Shown here: positions 1-13,300 of the stretch, one piece after another
How positions within the stretch are numbered: the first letter of the stretch is position 1
How the letters are laid out: each line of letters starts with the position of its first letter
From: Polytrichum commune
Lineage: Eukaryota; Streptophyta; Polytrichopsida; Polytrichales; Polytrichaceae
Assembly: GCA_950295325.1 (NCBI GenBank)
Contig: OX485804.1
Span: forward strand, 19,778,001 to 19,842,000
Length of the DNA stretch: 64,000 nt
Direction: 5' to 3'
Translations under genes and position numbers: made by a program
Notes under the pieces: model-generated
The model's input: only the letters and a program-made list of their open reading frames with translations
Databases searched by the model: none
Told to the model about the DNA's origin: nothing

Positions 1-826
1 TTCTACCATTGAGTAAAACACAAGTAGAGTGTTTATTGCGTCAGGGTAAAACACACGTTGCATTTTAATTGCATTTTGCGGTTTGCACAGTGGCTTGCCT
101 TGGCAACAATAAGTTTTTTTTGCTGTGTTGCACAATCACTCGCGCGGTTGCCCTGTCTCCTTTGCCTCCCCTATGGCTAAAAAAACAACTATGTGGCAAC
201 AAAGCTTTGGGCATGTGCCCAACCCTTTTGTCATAGTTGTCGTTTTCATTGATAGAACTACATTTTATAAGTAGAGGGATGTAAATTAGATGTTGTCCTT
301 TCGAAAGACTTTGGGAAGTAGAAATAACATTGTTTTGGATGTGACTTCGGCCAACCTCCAATTGCCAATTGTTATATGGTTAAGTGCGCATTTGCTATCA
401 TATGAGCTCCTCCAAACTCCTTTCCGAGAATGTTCAAGGAGGGTCTAATGTATTAGTAGATCTCCACATAAATGAGGAAGACCCTTCATGTTGAGATTTC
501 CTAGAATATGGGGCCCTCCACCTGGGAAAAGCCCACCCCTCACGACTTTTGCGTGTAAGTTGTTGCCACGTCAGCATTACCAACTCAGCTGTATTCCATG
601 ACGTGGCATCGACGGGGAGCACCGACCGGCATCTCCGACATCTCCTCTTCAGCAGACTGCGGCATTCTAACCTCCTCCTCTTCTCTTGTCCACTACCATT
701 CGATCGAGTATCACAATTCCCTCACTCATCTCGCATTTTCGTCTCATTCAATTAAGAACTGGACGGAAGTGGTGGACATATGAATTGCCTTGTGTGAGTC
801 TCTAAGAACATCAAACGGCTGCGAAT

Positions 827-1345
827 AGGGTTCGTGCTCGAGAATTGCATGCATGCCTTCCCGCAAACTGTTCTTTCGACGTGCATGTGGGGACGGCACG
901 CATTCTACCTGAAGAAATGCAGCAACAATTTCACGCATGTGATGAACGGATGAATTAATTTCATCGTGCGAGGCTTAAAACGGCTGTCATATCATAAGTT
1001 TCATGTAAGAGAGTTGCCATCCTGCAAACTGTTCTTTCGATGTGCATGTGGGGAGAGATAGAGACGAGTAGAGTTCAAGAAATCGGAGACTTCAATTTTA
1101 ACTCGAGTAGCTCATCCTAGGGTTGAAGCCATGAGGCAGCAACATGGTTCGCACGCAGTAATTATTAGATCGTGGCGAAGGCTTTTAAGTGTAGTTTCAA
1201 TCGAATATAAAGAAATCGGAAAGAATTTATCGGAGAATTGAATTGGATTAGGGCTCCGGAAGTGTCAGATGGCTATTATAGGGTTCGTGCATGAGTGTGA
1301 CCATCCCGCAAGCTGTTTGAAACCATGCAAGATGCGGAATATGAT
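827..1345. repeat. Imperfect direct repeats, three partial copies
   Basis: A block containing CCCGCAAACTGTTCTTTCGA followed by GTGCATGTGGGGA occurs at about 852-895 and again, with few changes, at 1015-1056. A third, more diverged copy (GGTTCGTGC, then CCATCCCGCAAGCTGTTTGA) lies at 1278-1321. The first and third copies share the preceding GGGTTCGTGC. This looks like a local duplication, not a named element. Confidence 0.5.
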
Positions 1346-1623
1346 GCCCACGTCATGCATGTGGAGAAAGAGAGAGAAAGAGACAGAGAGGATGGATGCG
1401 GAGATTCGAATTCATTGTTGCTAGGGTTAGGTGTGGCAGCAATGTTTGCGCAATTGCGAGTTAAGTGTGAGACGATGGTGAGAATCAATTGCAGTCCAGT
1501 TTTGGCTTTAACCTTACGGCATTGCGTGTGGACAGGTGGAAATAGAAAAGGAAAGGAAGAACTTATACCTGGACATGACAACTCACATGTGCTAGCGCAT
1601 CAAAATACGGGGAGAATTGATAG

Positions 1624-1650
1624 CTACACTAAACATTTTATTTAGTGTGG
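1624..1650. mobile_element. Solo palindromic terminus of the ACACTAAA MITE family
   Basis: ACACTAAA (1626-1633) and its exact complement TTTAGTGT (1641-1648) flank a 7-base loop. The same palindrome forms the ends of the longer MITEs at 17971, 39501 and 53257, so this is probably a solo end or a minimal relic. Confidence 0.45.
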
Positions 1651-1696
1651 CCCACACTATTCATCATCGACCTGGCAGATCGATTGTCTTGCAACC

Positions 1697-2461
1697 ATGG
1701 ACTTGGTGGTAGAGCCTGTAGGTTCTGCTGTGCACTTCTCTGGTGATGATTGTGTTTTCCTTGTATGTATGAGCTCCTCCTCGTAGTGGATCCATTGCTC
1801 GCTCTAATTAGTGACACGAGAGTTGAATGAAATCACGGGGCTGTCTCAGTGGTGATGAACTACCCAAGTGCCTCTTTATATCATGTCGATGGGCTCTGTT
1901 TGGCTATCACAATCGCGTTTGGATCTCCTGCACGGCAATTGACCTTAAATCCTGAGGGTATGGATGGAGGGGTATGATGCGGCTCAGAGCTCATTTGCTA
2001 GTCAGCAAGTTTACAGATTGACCATCAGATTATGGCGGGCGTCAACCTTATTCAGGAAGTAAGGGTTATCACATTGCACTTGATCCTCGCAACCCACTCA
2101 CAATTTCCATGAGAATGCAAACCTGTGCAATTTGAATCAATCCTGAAGAAATCATTGCAAGATTTGTCTTCTTACGGTTTAAGTAGAGCATAAGTTAACA
2201 TTCCCCCAGGTGTTTCATCTGTAGGGTTATCGAGGCTTTTAAAAGTCTTCAGGCAGCCTTGGCTTCTTGGATCTTTGGTAGCTTAATATACCAGTTTATA
2301 TCTACAAGTTAAATTGGTAGATCAGTTATGGGGATTTCGGAGGATTCCCTCTTCATCCGTTTTGACGCAAGACGAGAATTTTGAGGGGGTCCAGAACTGC
2401 ACATCCTGAAAGACGGTTTTGGTTAGTTGGAATGTTGCAAGAACGTTGACAAAAAGAGAGA

Positions 2462-2497
<36 letters not shown>

Positions 2498-3125
2498 GAC
2501 GATCTATTTGTAAAACGTCAGGTTCGGGATACCCAATGAGGGACAACTGACCTGAGGCAATAGCATGCAGGATCCTTTCGAGGATGCAGCGGATGTGCAC
2601 TCGACAAGTGAAGGGAACTGTTCCTATTGCTCAAGCCCAGAGTGCATTCACATTGCAAGGGTTTCTTCCAATTATCTAATGTCAGAGGATGACAACATGT
2701 TTGAGGATCCTGAATCCTCGAATTTGAGGTATAATGAGGCAACAATCAACGAAAGCAGGCTAGATGTAGTAGTTGCTTCAAGTTCGCGACAGACACAAAC
2801 TCCTAGTGTTTCATCACCACAGAGCCCGCAGAATGGACAGGTCAAAGCATCGGAAGTGGTATACTTCACCGGAAGGCTACAGGAATGGTTCGAGCGCTCT
2901 AATTCAGAGCTGATGGCAATCTCTAAGACCAGAAGGAAAAAGTCACTTGAAAAAGCGAGGAAAGAACTTGAGGAGGACCCCGCGGGCATAAAGAAAATGT
3001 TGCGGTCCTTGGGGAAAGAGGATTTGATGACACTTATTGTCAAAATGGCCAATAAACTGGAGGAGCTCGGAAAATTTGGTGAAAGTAAAGCCCTTATTGA
3101 TTCGGTAAGGGACAACTTTTTATAG
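1697..3125 (+). CDS. Unrecognised two-exon protein, about 206 aa
   Basis: Exon 1 runs 1697-1762. Its ATG sits in a good plant context (AACCATGG) and encodes MDLVVEPVGSAVHFSGDDCV, ending in FL before a GTATGT donor. Exon 2 runs 2571-3125 after a CAG acceptor. Both junctions are phase 0, so the frame is continuous. The protein has a short Cys pair region (CSYCSSPEC), an acidic Ser-rich middle, and a C-terminal half (about residues 120-206) rich in Lys, Glu and Leu that should be helical. I do not recognise the family and assign no function. A start at the internal ATG (2565) would give 186 aa without exon 1, but that ATG overlaps the proposed splice acceptor. The intron holds a (TA)n tract. The gene lies about 1.2 kb upstream of the ABC transporter on the same strand. 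Confidence 0.55.
2464..2496. repeat. (TA)n microsatellite
   Basis: An uninterrupted run of about 16 TA dinucleotides, inside the proposed intron of the first gene. Confidence 0.9.
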
Positions 3126-3789
3126 GTCTACCCTGTCTGGATAAGAATCTAATGACTTCAAATTGGAATCAGCTTGTTAGTTCTGAGCAACTCTGTCTTG
3201 TATTGGACAATTTTATGCAAGAAGAAGGGGATTTTAGAATCGTCAAGGTCACATTTACAATGAATGTCGGATCCGTGAAGTATGTAGTCCTGTGCGCCTT
3301 ACTTTACATTCTACTGGTGATGAATAAACGCAGATAAGGCGTCCTACACCTACTGGATATGCTGGTGCTTGCTATATGCCCAATCTCGTTCTCACAACAA
3401 AATTTCAAGCCCATTGAGAATGCCACGTTGACTCCTAAGTTGAAAAAGTCAGTCGCTTAATTAGACAGGAGCATTATTCCATTCCCAGGGGCCATTTTCA
3501 ATCATCAAAGCCACCATGGTTATGTGTTAAAGCTTGTCGATAGATGGGCATACCACCTAAACATTCCTTGATGTACTTCCTAGATTCCAGATTTGTACCT
3601 AAAATATTGACACCTTTATCTGGTGGCCTGCACGGACCGTTCAACGAGCCTCCCTATTTCAACTCTGGTGTAACAAGATGGATGTTTTTCTAAAAGCAAC
3701 CTTCCCTTGCAGTATAACAACAATCATTGCCGGATCTGAACAATTAGATGATAGTCTGAGTGTGTCCTTGTTTCCTTTTTCAATGGCAG
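3126..3789. other. 3' flank of first gene and upstream region of the ABC transporter
   Basis: No exon supported. It should contain the 3' untranslated region of the preceding gene and the promoter and first exon (start codon) of the transporter, but I could not place the latter. A 61-codon frame at 3152-3337 directly follows the upstream stop and looks like 3' UTR. Confidence 0.4.
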
Positions 3790-3918
3790 CTTTTGTCTAA
3801 GAAGCCTCGACTGCAGACGTCCTATTCACACTTAACTGGCATCGAGCAGCTTCTTCAGGATGGCCTGCTTGCATTCTTGCTCAAAATAAGGGCGATGTTG
3901 CCTCAATATCCACCTCAG
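3790..3918 (+). other. Possible 5' coding exon of the ABC transporter (unresolved)
   Basis: Between a CAG acceptor and a CAG|GTAACC donor lies a 43-codon open block containing LLQDGLLAFLLKIRAMLPQY, ending in PPQ. This resembles the stretch just before the conserved VEVRF motif in PDR N-termini. It ends in phase 0, but the next candidate exon (4371) needs two carried bases, so they cannot be joined directly. Either an exon lies between them or one boundary is wrong. Confidence 0.35.
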
Positions 3919-4370
3919 GTAACCTCAGAAGATTACTTGTGCCACTTTAGTGGCTTCTTCACTTACAAAAGCGAATGTGCTTGTAAAATAAAGGCTACCA
4001 GTCACTAGAATATGACCTGGGGCACAAGCTACGAATCTGTCAACACTTTCATATTCTGGCAACCTTGTCACCCTGCAGCTGTCAGTTGAGTATTTATTTA
4101 TTTATTTATATTCACTAATTCCTTCAGTGACAATGGTTTGCCTGTGCACTGTCCTGAAAAGTCAATTCTAGCTCGATACGAGACCCATAGGCCAGTTTGT
4201 TTGGTAAGAATTGGAATGGTCAACTTCTTGACTTTATTATTATTATTATTTTTATAAACTTTTATTTGGTCTCTCACCTTACTGGCTGTTGATCGAAAAC
4301 AAACTGTCTATTTTTCAGGAAATACTGTCAACCATTTTTTGTATGCTTCCTGTGTCCTTGTCTGCTACAG

Positions 4371-7300
4371 TATTGAGGTTCATGAGTTACTCATCTACAG
4401 TCGCAACAATACTAAGATGCAGAGAATAACATCAAATGCAGGTAGTGAAGTTCAATCAAGTGAATTTTTACGCTCAAGTGCTAGGAGCAAAACAGGGGTA
4501 CGAAACTGTTGGCTCAGTTTGTTTCAAATGTTTACTACCCTGCTTTGCTGACAGGCAAATAACGCAGCGTTTCACCATCCTCGACAACTGTTCTGGCTAC
4601 CTAATGCCTGGATCACTGACCCTTGTGTGCGGACCCCCAGGCTGCGGTAAGAAATAGAAATTGGTTTGATATATTGAGATTCAAATTCCCCAAGTGTCAT
4701 TTCAGCACTCTTTCGCGTTTACTTGTGTTGGGGACAGAATGGACCGCGTTGCATTCTATTAGTTGGTTATAGCCTCCTTTTGGGGATGATTTGCTGCCAG
4801 GTCCCATAGAATATTTACCTCCATAAAGTGAATGAGATTTATTTGTTTTTGTCAACAGAGATGTCAACTCTCTTCAGATTGAGAGGTATAATATTGGCTC
4901 TGGCTTCTGAATGGAGTACAGAAATTGATTCCCCAGTTATCCCATACTCAAACTGTATACATGGAGTAAGTGGAACTGCTGTATGTAACTGAAGGCTATC
5001 AAATTCTGTACTGATGGTGATACGTGATGGTTGTCAACTTTTGAATGTATGCGGTGAGGTACAGGAAAGAGCAGTTTACACAAAGCATTGGCTGGAAGAC
5101 TGTTTATTGATAAGACAACAAACCTCACCGGAACTGTAACTTACAACGGGAAAAGCGTAGATGAGATTCAAGTTCGACGCATAGCTGCTTTCATTGCACA
5201 AACAGACAGGCATTTGCCTACGCTCACTGTTCGGGAAACATGTGAATTTGCAAACTCTTGCACCAGTCATTTTGGGAAAGGTCAACAGATTGGTGGCCAG
5301 GCTGTGCAGGTGGGGTTCCTCCTGGCCCCTTTTTTTCTTACAACTTAGGCGGAAGTGAATGTGCCTTTCGTCCTTCTATGACCCCTCTTGCTGATTATAT
5401 GGATTATGGTCAGAGTGCTGTGTAGGATTATTTGGTTGCTATGATCAGGTTATATGGGTGTTTTTTCAAAATTACCTTGAATGCATCTTGCTGTGTTTAG
5501 GTAACCTCTACCAGGATACACTGTGGATTTATTCTTGATGTATGATGGCAGGTAGAGTTCTGCTTTACTTAAAGTAATAGGTCTAGGGAAGATCAAGATT
5601 TCATCCCTATTTGAAACCTTGTTAGGAGGTAGGTCCTCTCTTTGATATGTTGAAGGTGTAGCTGTGTGTCTTCGGTGTCTCAAAGTACTGAAAGGGGTTG
5701 ATGTAGGTCACTAACACGTATCTGGAGTCTAAGGCAACATGGATCTTGCATGTACTGGGGCGTTAACCTCTGTGTTGCATGTTACACTTCCCCAGAGTAT
5801 AATATGATCCAAACTAGCATTGCGTAGTGGACGCTTTTAGGATAACAAGAAATTTGTCGCTTGTGCATGGAGTGTGTAAAAGTATCAATAGTTAATTATT
5901 TGTCCTCCCTAGGATTTCATCCCAAGCGGAACTTTTGTTCTGGGACCACAGATGGAGATAGAGCTTGGGGGAGCAAACCTGCCTTTGGAGCTGACCCTAC
6001 ATCTGCTTGGTCTCCGTGGTGTGGCTGACACTGTGGTAGGGAATGCTTCAATCCGTGGAGTTAGTGGAGGGGAACGTCATCGCGTTACCACAGCTGAGAT
6101 GGTCTCAGGCAAGTTCTTCCACAAATCTTGAACAGTTGAATGCCTGCAACAGAGGTTTACTATGCTGCCATATATATTGATGGCCTTGACAGCACCATGC
6201 TTTGAATTCACCACTCTGAAGCTGTGTGAATGGATGTGGTTCAGGGACTTTTCTGGTATATCTCTTAGACGAAATTAGCACAGGGCTTGACAGCTCCGCC
6301 ACCTATGACATAGTTTCAGCCTTCCGCACATTTGCAAGAATAAGGCGTTACACATGCCTTTTTTCTCTGCTTCAGCCCTCACCAGAAGTCTTTGACCTCT
6401 TTGATAGGTGAGAAACCATTGAAATCTTTTTAGTGCAATATTTGTTGTGGGCCTTCGTGTATCTTACCTCAGCTTGCCCTGCACTCAAGGACAACAGAAC
6501 ATGAAGTATGCGCTAAGGCTTGGTCGTGAAATGGAAGTGATAAAGAGAATGTTGAACTGGTCCCACTAAAAGATACCTTTAGTAATGCCTTGCTATGTGG
6601 GTGACATCGGGTATTAATGCACGTAGTATCTATGCAAAAACATCTCAGTATGTCATATGGATTCAAACCGTTCCACTACCAAGCCCCTGTAGATGGACAG
6701 CCGTTCACTGTTGTAAATTACCTCATGTTACACCTTGTACTGTCGTAGTTTTTCCGATATAACTACCACTTTTCTAGCTTACTTATGCTGCATGAGGGTT
6801 TGGGTTCTAGTCACTAACTCAAAACATGTGTGTATTTCCATAGGATAATTGTTTTGAATGAAGGCTGCATAATATTTCAGGGACCACGTGAAGATGTGCT
6901 GCACTATTTTGATAAGCTTGGGTACGCCGGGATGCCTTTTTGAATCTATATTAACCAGAACAATTCCTAGGTTAAATTTTCCACGTTGCAACTTTGGTTT
7001 CTCCATATGGGGATGATTCGGGACTATGTTTTTCAACTCATCTCAATTCATGCAGGTATGTAAAACCGAAGCATGTTGATGTAGCAGATTTCCTTCAGGA
7101 GGTCACCACTGCTGAAGGTGTTCGGTTTTTGAAACCTGATCATAAACATTTCACTGTCGAGGAGTTTGTCAGGGCTTATATGGCCTCTGACATGTACAAG
7201 GATGTTCTTCGTATTGTAAACAACCAGGAGGTGAGTCATATCAACTGCAGCTAAGTGCTTGTGCATTAGTCTCCATTTAAAATAATACTGGGCAAAATCT

Positions 7301-10300
7301 GTAGGTCATATTAATTGTACAATAATTGACTTTCCTTGATTTTGTGCTGTAGTGAAATGTCAGAGTTTTTTTTATTGCTAAACATAAATGAATTGAATGG
7401 AATCTGAGTATTAAAGGAAGGGTTTGTTTGTGAGCGAACTTGTGAGTTTGTGAGGTCATTGCGAGATGTCCTCAAACCCCGGTCCTACTAGAGCGTTTCT
7501 TGGTCCCAATGGAGAGCCTTTGGTCTGGTCAGTAGGGATGCATTGCGGAGGCTTTAATTCGTTTCTATCAAATATATATGAAACTTCTTTTATGTTTTGG
7601 TATTTTTTGACTGTTCATTGAAAATAGGAAGATTGGTCCTTAAGGGATTCTGGTTTTTTTCTCCCAGCAGGAAGCTTCACTTGCCTCAAAGTAGTTTGGG
7701 ATATATGGGTCTGAATTGAAAGTTCATTTCCCCTAAAATGTGTTGTTGTCATGGGTTATGTTGTGAGAGGGCATTACAACATGTGACCCCCTGGCACAGC
7801 ACACACTCGTAACCATAATGAGCATAAGCAACCAAATTCACGAAGGACAATGAACAGGTACATAGAATCTGGTATCCAGCATTTCTTTGGCTGATCAGTT
7901 CCAGGAAGTTTCTGGTTTTTCATTGTCAATTCAGTTTCATTTACGTCTTCCATGGATATTTCCCTGCAGGATACAGAAGAGCTCTGGCTAGAAGCAGCCA
8001 AGCCTCTAGGCTTAAAAATCAAGGATAGGATTGGCATGGCAGGTGAGGTATTAAAATAAAGCAGAGTTTACTTTGAGCAGAATCCTGTATGGATCATTTT
8101 TCTCCTTTTCCAATTGAAACAATCGCACTGGCAAGTTTATAAAATGTAGATTTGGATTTTAAGTTTCATAAATATGACCATGGATTGAGAATGACAAGTG
8201 GTAATGCATCGCATTAAAGATGGTCATTGCCCGATTTGATTAATTCTAAAAGTTATATTGTACCTGATTGAAAGGAGATAGACATGCCAAGAAATGTACA
8301 CCAACTCCTCGTATTGGACACTTTTACTCAAATTGCCATATCGGAAGGAGGCACCTATTTTTGGAAATCCTACCTTGGTCGACATTGGACATAAATGTTA
8401 ATCTTCATATTAATTTATGACTCCTTGCTCGATTTGTCTAGATCGCAACTCTATAGTCTACAACAAAACCGCTTCTTGCCAGTTCTCAAACTTAGAATAT
8501 GCCACTGGGAGCGGAACTAATGTCAAAATTGGACAGGTGCCCTGTATGAAAATCTCACAATGGTAATTGGATTTCCCAAGCCTAGGTATAACTTGAACAA
8601 ACTGACTCCTGAACATCACTTCAATATAGATATTTGGTACCAATATAGATCATCTGCATCATGGATGGAGCAGGTCAGAAGGGAACAGTGGTTGTCGATG
8701 AAGTGGAATCTACAGGAACAGCCACTCTGATAGATATACAGCAGACAACACAAGTACAAGCTGGAGATCAAATCACTGCGATTGGAAGTTCTGGTGAACT
8801 TGAGTACCTTGCACTTCCTGATAGCAACTATGATGCTGCAAGCATTGTGGCAAAAGTGCAAGAGGCCCCAGGACATGTTCGTTTACAGCTTGAACGGCCA
8901 CGTCAACAGGTCCCCTCACCTTTAACTTTTACTCTAATATTGTTCAAATGTGTTTTTTCTAATTGTTTACCGAATTATGTCTGCTGCCTGAACTCCTTCA
9001 GAACTCTGCTGATTTTGATTCCTCAATTCAAGACAATTTTAAATTTGTCGAGCTCAAATGCCAGAATCTAGTGACTTGCTCAATCTCTCAAATCTTGTTA
9101 ACAGTTTCTCTGTGTGAATTTCTTGAATCTCGGTCCCTTAACAGAATGCATCGTTGCAAACTTAACCGCTTGAAACTTACCTTGTAGTTTCATACAAAAT
9201 TCAATACCGCAATATAAGTTCCTCACCAGGTCCCTCCAGAGAATGCGAAGATATTTGATGAAGAGTTCGTGCAAGATTGGTGGGTTTCAACAAAAACAGT
9301 ACTGCGTAGGCAGGCCACTTTAGCTCTCCGGAATAAGAGTTTTGTCTACGCGCGGAACCTGCAGGTACTTGGATCCACTGAATCACAAATTTATTAGGTC
9401 AGTTATTTTTATTCTAAGTTTCTTCAGAGGTTATTACTCTATTAATTTTCTAAATTTAGGCAAATAAGTAGAATTTGCCAATCATTTTTAAATCTCAGTC
9501 ACCAGGTAAATTATGAAGATATGTGGGTTTACCCTTCGTGTATGAGAAGCTCTGGTGTCCAGTGTTTTCCATTATAATGAAAGTAGCTTGCTGATGTTGG
9601 TGGTGAGCAGCTTGTGGTTCTAGGAATTTTTACTGGAACTTTATTTTATCAAGTTCCAAACACAACAGATCGCTCAACTATGGACCTTCGGAAGTCTCTC
9701 GCTTTCCTTGCAGTTATGACATTGTCACTAAATACTGTGTCTCAAATACCTATTCAGCTTGATGAGCGCTCAGTTAAGTCCCTGATCAATTTCCAATACA
9801 TGATCAAAACTTGAGTAAATATGGTCATAAGCTTCCCGATGTTCTTTCTTGCATCGTTTCTCAAGCATGGTTTTGAAGGTCCATGTCTATTGCAGTCTCT
9901 GTACATCGACATTCTCTGTACAATCACTGGAGCAATAATTGTGGCCAGTAGGGTAGCCACCCCCTTGAAATTGGAGGTAATTATGTTTCTGCTAACTTGT
10001 ATGTGATAACCTGCAACTTGCAACATGCAGGTTTTCGAAAAGCAATACGCAGCGAGGTTTTTTCGGCCAAATGCATATGTTCTTGCATGCACCCTTAGTC
10101 AAATTCCCTTCTCATTCATGGAGGTATTCCTTACTGGTACTTTTTAAAAGTGTCAAATCTCATTCATTGTTCAGATACATATACATACAATTTATCGATG
10201 TTACATGGTTGTGTCAGATTCTTTAGCAAATATATGAAAGGGATCGTCGTGGTTACTAATTGAATAGCAAATGCAGATGCTGATATATACACCACTGATA

Positions 10301-13300
10301 TATTGGCTGACTGGGTTAACGTCCTCAAACAATGGTGCGCATTATATTATGTATATACTTGTGGTCTTCATCGAAGCAATCACTTTCGCAATGCTGATCC
10401 GACTGCTAGCTTCTTTTTGCAAGACCAAAGAGGCTGCCAGTGGTCTTGCAGGTTGCATTTCATCCTTCTGGTTGTGAAGTACTCTTCTTTTGTATTTATC
10501 GATGTTTGGCATATAATTTCATGACTTACATTGTTTGACTTACCCAGATTAGTGGGACATTAGGACCTGTTGAGCCTTCAACCTTCGATAGTAAGTAAAT
10601 ATGTCACGATTAACGAGGAGAATTTAGTTTCCTTGAGATCCAATGCAGAATCAATTCTTGAACTTGCACAAATGTAATGGTTTGTCTACGTCAGGTTGCC
10701 CATTCTCCTATGAGGTCATCATGCTTTTGCTGTTTGGACTAAACTAGGATATAAAGCTTCTCAACTTCAACTAAGAATGTTGCTGAAAAAGAAATACAGG
10801 AGATGAAATGTTACATCCGTTTCTCATGACACTGTACCAAAGCGAATTTCTGCTCTGTGTGTGTGCAGGTCTTGCCATCATATTCTTTCTCTTATTTTCT
10901 GGCTTTCTAATTGCAAAAAATAAGGTGCCTGACTGGTGGATTTGGGTTTACTATATCAGTCCTCTTCAGTGGGGAGTCACAGCGCTAATCTGCAACGAGT
11001 TCCTTTCACAAAAATATTCTCAAGTATGTTGACAAAATGAAATCTTGTACTGAAAATTGAGCCACTTATTCTAGGTTCACAATTTTGTGGGCTTTGAAAT
11101 GTTGTTTATTTGGGAGCCATAACAGGTCATAAGGAAATTATTGCGTTCAAGGTTTAAGATGGTTTAAGGCTTATGATTACTTCCCAGATTTGATTTTCGA
11201 ATTGGATGATAGGCTTGTCAGGACTCCGTTACCTATTGCGTTGGAAGGAGCCAAATGACTGTCGGACAGGCATACCTGGATCTCTATGAGCTTCCAACCA
11301 ATATATTTCGTGGTTATTGGGTCCCAGTGATTGTTTTGTCCTGTTACTACTGTTTTCTCACCTACTTGTGTTTCTACACAGTTGCTAATGTTCGGCACGA
11401 TGAGGTGAATAAACTGGATTCCTTCGCAAGGTTTTAGAGGTGTAGGGAAATTAAGCCTTACATTGTGCTTGAAGGCAAATGTGCACCTGACTTTTGCACT
11501 TCACAAAATTTCTATTTTAGTGATGAGTAAAAGGCAAAGTAATAGCAATGTGTGCTCTTGTCAACAATGATGTTTTTGAAATGTTAAGCAGGTGTCTTCA
11601 AAACTACGCGTATAGATATAGTCCTAAGAACAAGTCTGAAGGACTAAATTGGCAAGTTCTGGACACCTGGTAGGTGAAATTGCCACCCGCTGCACGTCTG
11701 TTACGCGATCCAGAGTCCCAGCCAAGACATAATAGTAAATCTGCTCCTGCAAAGATGAGGTTCCCTAAATTTGGTCGGGCCAAGAATCGTTCAGCGGCTA
11801 TCGCACCTACGATCTCTTTTGAGCCTATGATTATGTCCTTCCACCAGATTACATATGAGGTAAGAAAATATCATCAGTTAAGGATACATTTTGCATTTGT
11901 GCATTTGCCTTTTCCGTTAATCTACTTGAGGGTTCCAACAACAGATTCATAGCAATTGCAAATAAATGAGAACTGCATCCTTGTACATTATTCAGTTACA
12001 TAATCTTTTGTGACGTTCAGGTGAAAATACCAGGTATAAAGGACCCCCGGGTGCTACTGTCAAATGTATCAGGGTTTGCTAAGCCAAATACTATGACAGC
12101 TTTAATGGGAAGTAGTGGTGCCGGGAAGACAACCTTGCTCGATGTTTTGGCTGGCCGTAAGACAACAGGTAGAATATCTGGAGATATTCTCATCAATGGC
12201 TACCCTAAAGTGCAGGAGACGTTTGCTCGCATTTCTGGGTGAGTATGTTTTATGATTGCTCCAAATTCTTGCTCATCCACTGACAACAAATCTGAAGGAT
12301 CTTAACATTGTCAGTAAATGTTATTGATTGGTAGTCACAACGCTCTGAAACATACAAAATAAAATAAAATATATACAGTCACGCTTTCCATTCTATATTT
12401 CTGTTTTCCCCAGACCATAAAGATTTTTAGAATTTGGAGTGATAATCTTCTACCCTTCCCTCTTGAATCATATTGACCATCAGCATCTCAAGCTTCTAGT
12501 GTTAGAAAGTGTAAACTGAAAGAGTAATGAAAGTTTTTGTTGGTATCCTTTATGATTGCAATATGGAATTCCAACACTTTCTAGACAGGTATGTGGAACA
12601 GAATGACATTCATACACCCTTTATTACTGTGAAGGAGTCTCTGGAATTTAGCAGTGCACTTCGCCTTCCAAAACAAACGTCCTCAGCAAGTCGTCAAAAG
12701 TACATTAATGAGGTAACCTCTTTCACACCTATCTCACATAAGTTATGTGTGTATACTACGATGAAGACCAATTAGACCATTGTTCTCTATGCAATTTTCT
12801 CAGATTGATAGTAAAGTTGATTTATGGCAATCTGATTCCGGTCCACTAGGTTATGAATCTATTGGAGTTACATGACATAAGCAACAAACTAGTCGGCATC
12901 ATTGGAGATGCAGGCCTCTCTGTGGAGGAAGCGAAACGTCTCACCATTGGCGTAGAACTGGTAGCCACTTGCCAAACTTGGAGATTTCATTATAATTGTT
13001 CACATAGCATTCTTAAGTGGTGTAGTGGGTGTTCTCCGTAGAAAATCATTTTGGAGAGTATACTCTCGGTGAGTTTCTTTTTGGCAAGTTCTTTAAGTTG
13101 AATCTTGGTAGATGGATGAGGGCATTGTCCAAACATAAGTAGCAATGACGTTTCGATTAATGTGAGCTTGCCACTTGACTATGCTTGGCATTAATTGATG
13201 CATGTAATCAAGGACCTTGATTCTTGATTTTATTCTCGAATTGAAAGAGAACGTCCTTGGCCATCCTTAAGAATGCTATGCACATGGTTAGTTGCCCTCT

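Larger units (their letters stand above)
1..1696. other. Intergenic / upstream region, no gene supported
   Basis: I see no convincing coding exon here; open frames are short and lack recognisable protein character. The stretch holds an imperfect direct repeat (827-1345) and a small palindromic element (1624-1650), and probably contains the promoter of the gene starting at 1697. Confidence 0.5.

Noticed and set aside
2322-2600. Minus-strand open frame of 92 codons
   Set aside because: It runs through the (TA)n tract as repeated Ile-Tyr and overlaps the proposed intron of the first gene.
3790-4497. Direct joining of the 3790-3918 exon to 4371-4497
   Set aside because: Phases do not match (phase 0 against two carried bases) and alternative acceptors give stops.
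4555-4646. Acceptor at 4554 for the Walker A exon
   Set aside because: It does not keep frame with the upstream exon; the acceptor at 4567 does.
9821-10006. Open frame with hydrophobic segments inside a transporter intron
   Set aside because: The flanking exons (9772 to 10031) join in phase without it and give the expected conserved sequence.
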